Positions 30,040-35,170 of a stretch of 35,170 bases of DNA are shown one piece after another. The notes below the pieces were generated by a model. That model was not told the DNA's origin and searched no databases. It saw nothing but the letters and a program-made list of their open reading frames with translations. Positions within the stretch are counted from its first letter, which is position 1. Each line of letters starts with the position of its first letter. A program made the position numbers and the translations under genes. Source of the DNA: DASTQL01 sp035761805 (lineage in GTDB: Bacteria > Actinomycetota > Actinomycetes > Jiangellales > Jiangellaceae); contig DASTQL010000160.1 in assembly GCA_035761805.1 (NCBI GenBank), forward strand, positions 1 through 35,170, given 5' to 3'.

Positions 30040-31533
30040 TCAGGTCCAGACCAGAGCCTGCGCGGGGTCCTCGAGGAGGGCGGCCACGTCGGCGAGGAAG
30101 CGCGACCCCTGCTCGCCGTCGACCAGCCGGTGGTCGAACGACAGCCCGAGCGTCGTCACCATCCGCGGCCGCACCTTGCCCTTGTGCACCCAGGGCTGGT
30201 CCCGTACGGCGCCGAAGCAGACGATCGCCGACTCGCCCGGCGGCAGGATCGGGGTGCCGGTGTCGACCCCGAAGACCCCGACGTTCGTGATCGAGATCGT
30301 GCCCCCGGTCATGTCGGCCGGCGGCGTCCTGCCCTCGCGGGCCGTCGCGGCCAGCTCGGTGATCGCCGTCGCCATGCCGCGCAGGTCGAGCAGGTGGGCG
30401 TCCTTGACGTTGGGCACGACCAGGCCCCTGGGCGTCGCCGCGGCGATGCCGAGGTTGACGTAGCGCTTGAGCACGATCTCCTGCGCCTCGTCGTCCCAGG
30501 TGGCGTTGACCTCGGGCGTCCGGCGGACGGCGACGCACATCGCCCGGGCGAGCACGGACAGCGGCGAGATGCGCACGTCGCGCATCTCCCGGGCGTCACG
30601 CAACCGGTCGACCAGCCGCATGGTTCGCGTGACGTCGACGGCGACGAACTCCGTCACGTGCGGGGCCGTGAAGGCGCTCCGGCTGACGTTGGCGGCGGTC
30701 ATCTTCCGTACGGAGCGGATCGGCACCCGCTCCTCGCGCGGCCCGCCGTCCCAGCCGACTGCTGCGGTGGCGACGCCGCGGCCGGCCGCGGCGGCGGGTG
30801 GAGGGGCCGCCTCGGCGGCTGCACCACCGGAGGCGGCGTGCACGTCCTCGCGGGTCACGGTCCCGTTCGGTCCGGTCGCCGTGACCGTCGTGAGGTCGAC
30901 GCCGAGGTCCTTGGCCAGCTTGCGGACCGGTGGCTTGGCCAGGACCCGCAGGGCGGGCGAGGGGCCGCCCGGGGCCGGCGGGACCGGCTCCACGGGGCGG
31001 GCCGGCTCCGGAGGGGCCACCGGTCGCGAGACGGGCGTCGCGGTCGAGTAGGCGTCCTGGACGCCGCCGTGCCCCGCCGGGACGCGGTCGGGCGTGGGCT
31101 TGCGCGGTCGCCGGGTCGTGGCGCCCGTCCGCGGCCCGTAGCCCACGAGGACCGACTGTCGCTCCTCGGTCGGCTTCGGCGCGGGGACCATGTCCTCGGC
31201 GGGACCACCGACCTCGGTCGCGCCACCGGCCCGGGCCCGGGCCTCCTCGGCGGGAGCGGCAGGCGCCTCCGTACCGGCGGGGGCCGCGCCGCCCACGGAC
31301 ACCGAGATGATCGGCGTGCCGACGGGGACGGTGGCGCCCTCGTCGACCATGAGCTCGTGGACCACCCCCGCGTACGGGCTGGGGAGCTCCACCAAGGACT
31401 TGGCGGTCTCGATCTCGACGATGACGTCGTTGACCTTGACGGTGTCGCCGGCCTTGACCTTCCAGGACACGATCTCGGCCTCGGTGAGGCCCTCCCCCAC
31501 ATCGGGGAGCTTGAACTGCTTGAAGTCACTCAT
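30040..31533 (-). CDS. bkdC: Branched-chain 2-oxoacid dehydrogenase E2 (dihydrolipoyl acyltransferase)
   Basis: 497 residues from the ATG at 31533, with GAGGGG seven bases upstream. A single lipoyl domain (residues 5-80) has the lipoylated Lys45 in EIETAKSLVEL. A long Ala/Pro linker follows (about 85-195). The peripheral subunit-binding domain (about 196-235) reads LAKPPVRKLAKDLGVDLTTVTATGPNGTVTREDV. The catalytic acyltransferase domain (about 265-497) ends with TTLGLSFDHRLVDGEQGSRFL, whose DHRxxDG His and Asp are catalytic. It moves the acyl group from E1 to CoA. Last gene of the bkdABC operon, 11 bases after bkdB. E3 (lpd) is not in the window. Branched-chain rather than pyruvate specificity is inferred from the three-gene actinobacterial bkd layout (M. 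tuberculosis Rv2495c-Rv2497c type). Confidence 0.93.
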   Translation of the reverse strand: MSDFKQFKLPDVGEGLTEAEIVSWKVKAGDTVKVNDVIVEIETAKSLVELPSPYAGVVHELMVDEGATVPVGTPIISVSVGGAAPAGTEAPAAPAEEARARAGGATEVGGPAEDMVPAPKPTEERQSVLVGYGPRTGATTRRPRKPTPDRVPAGHGGVQDAYSTATPVSRPVAPPEPARPVEPVPPAPGGPSPALRVLAKPPVRKLAKDLGVDLTTVTATGPNGTVTREDVHAASGGAAAEAAPPPAAAAGRGVATAAVGWDGGPREERVPIRSVRKMTAANVSRSAFTAPHVTEFVAVDVTRTMRLVDRLRDAREMRDVRISPLSVLARAMCVAVRRTPEVNATWDDEAQEIVLKRYVNLGIAAATPRGLVVPNVKDAHLLDLRGMATAITELAATAREGRTPPADMTGGTISITNVGVFGVDTGTPILPPGESAIVCFGAVRDQPWVHKGKVRPRMVTTLGLSFDHRLVDGEQGSRFLADVAALLEDPAQALVWT

Positions 31534-31544
31534 GCACAGGCCCC

Positions 31545-32522
31545 TCAGTGCGCCAGCGCGCGGTCGACGCCGTCGAGCACGCGGTCGAGGTCGGGCAGGT
31601 AGTCCTCCTCGACCCGCGACGGCGGGTACGGGGTGTCGAAGCCGGTCACGCGCAGCACCGGCGCCTCCAGCGAGTAGAAGCACTCCTCGGCGACCCGGGC
31701 CGCGACCTCCGCGCCGACGCCCAGCGTCAGCGGCGCCTCGTGGACGACCAGGCACCGGCCGGTGCGGCGCACGCTCTCGTACAGCGTGGGCAGGTCCAGC
31801 GGTGACAGCGATCGCAGGTCGACGACCTCGAGCGATCGCCCCTCCTCCTCCGCCGCGGTGGCCGCCTCGAGGCAGGTCTTGACCATCGGACCGTAGGCGA
31901 CCAGCGTGAGGTGCTCCCCCGGTCGGGCGATACGGGCCGCCTCGAGCGGCAGGTCGGGCCCACCGGACTCGTCGACCTCGGCCTTGTCCCAGTAGCGGCG
32001 CTTGGGCTCGAAGAAGACCACCGGGTCGTCGAGCGCGACGGCCTGCTGGATCATCCAGTACGCGTCCGTGGGGCTGGAGCAGGAGACGACCTTGAGGCCC
32101 GGCGTGTGCGAGAAGTAGGCCTCCGGGCTCTCGCTGTGGTGCTCCACGGCGCCGATCCCCCCGCCGTACGGGATGCGGATGACGATCGGCATCCGCAGGC
32201 GCCCGCCCGAGCGGTAGTGCATCCTGGCGACCTGGGTGACGATCTGGTCGTACGCGGGGAAGACGAAACCGTCGAACTGGATCTCGCAGACGGGGCGGTA
32301 GCCGCGCAGCGCCAGGCCGACGGCAGTCCCGATGATCCCCGACTCGGCGAGCGGGGTGTCGATGACGCGGTCCTCGCCGAAGTCCTTCTGCAGGCCGTCG
32401 GTGATGCGGAAGACGCCGCCGAGCTTGCCCACGTCCTCGCCCATGACGAGGACCTTGGGGTCGGACTCCATGGCCGCGCGCAGACCGGCGTTGATGGCCT
32501 TGCCGATGGTCAGGGTGCTCAT
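31545..32522 (-). CDS. bkdB: Branched-chain 2-oxoacid dehydrogenase E1 beta subunit
   Basis: 325 residues. The opening MSTLTIGKAINAGLRAAMESDPKVLVMGEDVGKLGGVFRITDGL is standard for E1 beta, with the TPP-contacting GEDVG. DTPLAESGIIGTAVGLALRGYRPVCEIQFDGFVFPAYDQI, RIPYGGGIGAVEHHSESPEAYFSHTPGLKVV (with the active-site His of EHHS) and DDPVVFFEPKRRYW follow. The C-terminal transketolase domain has VVDLRSLSPLDLPTL and RCLVVHEAPLTLGVGAEVAARV. It pairs with the alpha subunit in an alpha2-beta2 E1 that decarboxylates branched-chain 2-oxoacids with TPP. The ATG at 32522 overlaps the E1 alpha stop by 4 bases (ATGA). Specificity is as argued for bkdC. Confidence 0.94.
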   Translation of the reverse strand: MSTLTIGKAINAGLRAAMESDPKVLVMGEDVGKLGGVFRITDGLQKDFGEDRVIDTPLAESGIIGTAVGLALRGYRPVCEIQFDGFVFPAYDQIVTQVARMHYRSGGRLRMPIVIRIPYGGGIGAVEHHSESPEAYFSHTPGLKVVSCSSPTDAYWMIQQAVALDDPVVFFEPKRRYWDKAEVDESGGPDLPLEAARIARPGEHLTLVAYGPMVKTCLEAATAAEEEGRSLEVVDLRSLSPLDLPTLYESVRRTGRCLVVHEAPLTLGVGAEVAARVAEECFYSLEAPVLRVTGFDTPYPPSRVEEDYLPDLDRVLDGVDRALAH

Positions 32523-33643
32523 GCCCGGACCTCCTCCTCGGCGAAGGACGCGAGATATGCGGTCAGCGCCTCGCGCTGCTCGACCAGCTGCGCGGTGGGC
32601 TCGACGTAGACGTGGTCGAACATCGACTGCGGGGTCGGGTCGGGCATCTCGCGGCAATGCGTGCGCAGGCGCTCGGCGAGCGAGTCGGCCTCGGCCTCGA
32701 CGCCGTCGAAGAACTCCTGGTCGGCGCCGGCGTGCCGGGTCAGGTAGGCCCGGACCCGCTCGATCGGGTCCTTGAGCTTCCAGTGCTCGAGGTCGGCGGC
32801 CAGGCGGTAGCGGGTGGGGTCGTCCGACGTCGTGTGCGCCCCCATCCGGTAGGTGTAGGCCTCGACCAGCATCGGGCCCTCGCCGTCGCGGGCCCGCTGG
32901 AGCGCAGCCCGCGCGACCGCCAGGCAGGCCAGGACGTCGTTGCCGTCCACCCGTACGCCGGGGAAGCCGAAGCCGCTGGCCCGGCGGTAGAGCGGGATGC
33001 GGGTCTGGCGCTCGAGCGGCTCGGAGATCGCCCACTGGTTGTTCTGGCAGAAGAAGACGACAGGGGCGTTGTAGACGCTGGCCCAGATGAAGGCCTCGTT
33101 GACGTCGCCCTGGCTAGTGGCGCCGTCGCCGAAGTAGGCGATGACGGCGGCGTCGCGGTCGGGATCGCCCGTGCCGACCGCGCCGTCGCGCTGCACGCCC
33201 ATGGCGTAGCCGGTCGCGTGCAGGGTCTGCGACCCGATGACGATCGTGTAGAGGTGGAAGTGGTTCTCCGCGGGGTCCCAGCCGCCCTGGTCGACCCCGC
33301 GGAAGAGCCCGAGCAGCAGGCCCGGGTCGACACCCCGGCACAGGGCGACACCGTGCTCGCGGTACGTGGGGAAGACGTGGTCCTGGGGGCGTAGCGCCCG
33401 CGCGGACCCGACCTGCGCCGCCTCCTGGCCGAGCAGGCTCGCCCACAGGCCGAGCTCGCCCTGGCGCTGGAGCGCGACTGCCTCGGTGTCCACCCGTCGG
33501 GCGAGCACCAGGTCGCGGTAGAGGTCGCGGACGTCGTCGTCGGTGAGCTCCGCGACGAGCGGGGAGTAGTCGGGGTGGTCGACCCGCTCGCCCTCGGGCG
33601 TGAGCAGCTGGACCAGCTCGGGGTCCTCGCCGGTTGGCGACAC
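32519..33643 (-). CDS. bkdA: Branched-chain 2-oxoacid dehydrogenase E1 alpha subunit
   Basis: 374 residues from the GTG at 33643 (VSPTGEDPELVQLLTPEGERV), chosen because GAGGAGGAG lies seven bases upstream; the frame remains open far upstream by GC bias. LYRDLVLARRVDTEAVALQRQGELGLWASLLGQEAAQVGSA, then VFPTYREHGVALCRGVD, and the TPP motif GDGATSQGDVNEAFIWASVYNAPVVFFCQNNQW are clear. PLYRRASGFGFPGVRVDGNDVLA and YRMGAHTTSDDPTRYR (the latter near the phosphorylation-loop region of E1 alpha) support the 2-oxoisovalerate type. First gene of the bkd operon, divergent from the MFS gene across 207 bases in which I see no clear operator. Confidence 0.94.
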   Translation of the reverse strand: MSPTGEDPELVQLLTPEGERVDHPDYSPLVAELTDDDVRDLYRDLVLARRVDTEAVALQRQGELGLWASLLGQEAAQVGSARALRPQDHVFPTYREHGVALCRGVDPGLLLGLFRGVDQGGWDPAENHFHLYTIVIGSQTLHATGYAMGVQRDGAVGTGDPDRDAAVIAYFGDGATSQGDVNEAFIWASVYNAPVVFFCQNNQWAISEPLERQTRIPLYRRASGFGFPGVRVDGNDVLACLAVARAALQRARDGEGPMLVEAYTYRMGAHTTSDDPTRYRLAADLEHWKLKDPIERVRAYLTRHAGADQEFFDGVEAEADSLAERLRTHCREMPDPTPQSMFDHVYVEPTAQLVEQREALTAYLASFAEEEVRA

Positions 33644-33850
33644 CTGAAATCTCCTCCTCGGCGGCTGCGGGGTCTCCGCGGCCGGTCTGGGGGTCACGGA
33701 CCCGCACCCCCTCGCGCGCGGGGTGGGCGCGGGTCGGAGCGGTGGCGGACGGGGGCGGCGACCCGGGTCACGCGCCCTGCCCCCACCGTACCGAGGTCCG
33801 CGGGTCGGCAGGTACGCCGGCCGGTGCGTCGCTGCCCGGACGGGTGTCCA

Positions 33851-35170
33851 ATGGGCGCTGTGACGACGACCGCGGAGCCGCCCCTGACGTACGGGTCGCG
33901 GGCCGGGCGGCTGGTGTTGTTGGCGACGGTGCTGGCGTCCGGTGTGGCCTTCCTGGACGGGACGGTCGTGACGGTCGCGCTCCCCCGGATCGGGCAGGAC
34001 CTCGACACGGGGCTGTCCGCGCTGCAGTGGGTGCTCGACGGCTACCTGCTGACCCTCGGCTCGCTGGTGCTCGTTGGTGGGGCGCTCGGTGACCTGCTCG
34101 GCCGTCGGCGGGTCTTCCTGTGGGGGATGTACGGCTTCGCGGTCACCTCCCTGCTGTGCGGTATCGCTCCGGACGCGACGTCGCTGGTGGCGGCACGGCT
34201 GGCGCAGGGTGCCTCCGCTGCCCTGCTGGTCCCCGCCAGCCTGGCGATCCTGTCGGCCTCGTTCGCCCCCGAGGACCGCGGGCGGGCGATCGGCGCCTGG
34301 TCGGGGCTGTCGGGCGTGGCGACGGCCTTCGGCCCCTTCGTGGGCGGCTGGCTCGTGGACACGGCGTCCTGGCGGTGGGTCTTCCTGCTCAACCTGCCCC
34401 TGCTGGCTGCGGCGGTCCTCGTCACCCTGACCTCGGTGCCCGACGACCGCGGGTCGGGGGCCGGCGTGTCGCGGCGGGAGCTCCTCCGGCGGGTCGACCT
34501 GCCGGGGGCGGGGCTCACCGTGGCGGGCCTGGCGCTGGTCGTGGCGCCACTGATCGAGGCGGGGCGCCTGCCCGTCGGGACCGTCGTGCTCGGGGTGGTG
34601 GCCGGCCTGCTGCTCCTCGTCGCCTTCGTGCTGCACGAGCGGCGTACCCCGTGGCCGATGCTGCCGCCCTCGCTCTTCCGGATCCGGACCTTCTCCGTGG
34701 CCAACGTCGTCACGCTCTTCGTCTACGGGGCCCTGTCGGCGATGGCGTTCCTGCTCTCGCTCGCCCTGCAGCAGGGCCTCGGCTGGTCGGCGCTCGCCGC
34801 CGGTGCGTCGATGTTCCCGATCACGCTCGTCCTGCTGCTCCTCTCACCGACGGTCGGGGCGCTGCTCCCGCGCGTCGGGGCCCGGCTGCTGCTCACCGTC
34901 GGCCCGCTGCTGACCGCGCTCGGGCTGGTGCTCCTCGCCGGCCTGGAGGTCGGCGACGGCTACGTCGACGGCGTGCTCCCGGGGCTGCTCGTCTTCTCGC
35001 TGGGCCTCGTCCTCGTCGTGGCGCCGGTGACGACGACCGCGCTCACCGACGTACCGGCGGATCGCCAAGGCGTGGCCTCCGGGGCCAACAACGCGGTCGC
35101 CCGGGTGGCCGGGCTGCTGGCGATCGCGGTGCTGCCCGCGGTGGTCGGCCTGGCCGCGGCGGGCACGGTG
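33851..35170 (+). CDS. MFS transporter, DHA2 (EmrB/QacA) drug-efflux family, partial
   Basis: The first 440 codons, open to the right edge; the C-terminus is missing. Start ATG 33851 (MGAVTTTAEPPL); a GTG three codons later is possible. Membrane spans alternate through the whole reading. The first shows VLASGVAFLDGTVVTVALPRIGQDL, the DHA2 motif D1 with its conserved Asp; SALQWVLDGYLLTLGSLVLVGGALGDLLGRRRVFLWG contains motif A (GDLLGRRRVF); ARLAQGASAALLVPASLAIL is motif B-like; WSGLSGVATAFGPFVGGWLVDTASWRWVFLLNLPL is motif C, the antiporter signature. It should be a 14-helix proton-driven exporter of a toxic or hydrophobic compound. The substrate is unknown. It is divergent from the bkd operon; a functional link is not evident. 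Confidence 0.9.
   Translation, partial: MGAVTTTAEPPLTYGSRAGRLVLLATVLASGVAFLDGTVVTVALPRIGQDLDTGLSALQWVLDGYLLTLGSLVLVGGALGDLLGRRRVFLWGMYGFAVTSLLCGIAPDATSLVAARLAQGASAALLVPASLAILSASFAPEDRGRAIGAWSGLSGVATAFGPFVGGWLVDTASWRWVFLLNLPLLAAAVLVTLTSVPDDRGSGAGVSRRELLRRVDLPGAGLTVAGLALVVAPLIEAGRLPVGTVVLGVVAGLLLLVAFVLHERRTPWPMLPPSLFRIRTFSVANVVTLFVYGALSAMAFLLSLALQQGLGWSALAAGASMFPITLVLLLLSPTVGALLPRVGARLLLTVGPLLTALGLVLLAGLEVGDGYVDGVLPGLLVFSLGLVLVVAPVTTTALTDVPADRQGVASGANNAVARVAGLLAIAVLPAVVGLAAAGTV

Noticed and set aside
1..35170. CRISPR arrays, rRNA, riboswitches, prophage or transposase genes
   Set aside because: No regularly spaced repeats, no recognisable conserved RNA elements apart from one tRNA, and no mobile-element proteins in any frame.

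Overview
The window is very GC-rich DNA (about 70% or more by eye) from an actinobacterium, most likely a Nocardioides-like member of the Propionibacteriales. The supporting signs are frequent GTG/TTG starts, 4-base ATGA/GTGA gene overlaps, an F420-type luciferase-like oxidoreductase, a mycothiol-linked (maleylpyruvate isomerase family) protein, a FadE5-type acyl-CoA dehydrogenase, a soluble acyl-ACP desaturase and the bkdABC arrangement. Genus assignment is inference; no rRNA is present. Most of the window is metabolic chromosome with short intergenic gaps. No prophage, integrase, transposase or CRISPR array was seen.

Layout. 1-4631: histidine utilisation, with an M20 amidohydrolase (cut by the left edge), hutU and hutH on the minus strand and a divergent IclR regulator. 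4653-5323: a MazF/PemK-type toxin and its probable antitoxin, with a palindromic operator upstream. 5483-8655: a membrane Fe-S/CCG oxidoreductase, dodecin and dCTP deaminase. 8780-8853: tRNA-Gly(CCC), followed by a decayed stretch with palindromic repeats and a response-regulator relic. 9302-14936: an alpha/beta hydrolase, a GNAT acetyltransferase, acyl-ACP desaturase, FadE5-like dehydrogenase, a small membrane protein and a hotdog thioesterase; the two lipid genes each have their own palindromic operator candidates. 15032-18196: an NHLRC2-like thioredoxin/NHL protein and a Tat-exported sugar isomerase/epimerase-like gene broken by two frameshifts. 18271-23271: a GH1 beta-glucosidase convergent with a three-gene sugar ABC importer that lacks an ATPase gene. 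23533-25432: a mycothiol-family protein, an LLM-class F420 oxidoreductase and a small zinc-ribbon protein. 25607-29955: phenylacetate degradation genes (paaI-paaH, divergent paaN) and a badly decayed thiolase (paaJ/pcaF-like). 30040-33643: the branched-chain 2-oxoacid dehydrogenase operon bkdABC. 33851 to the right edge: an MFS (DHA2) exporter, incomplete.

Common themes are breakdown of amino acids, aromatics and fatty acids to CoA esters (hut, paa, fadE, bkd) and import and hydrolysis of glucosides. The least ordinary content lies between genes. There are two pairs of dispersed repeats (R1, about 91 bp; R2, about 83 bp) and two further palindromic clusters. They sit against stop codons, several share a terminal box close to C-C-N-AAA(T)GAYCAC, and two copies supply the stop codon of the neighbouring gene. 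Three or four gene relics (response regulator, flavin reductase, thiolase, sugar isomerase) show active gene decay, two of them close to these repeats.
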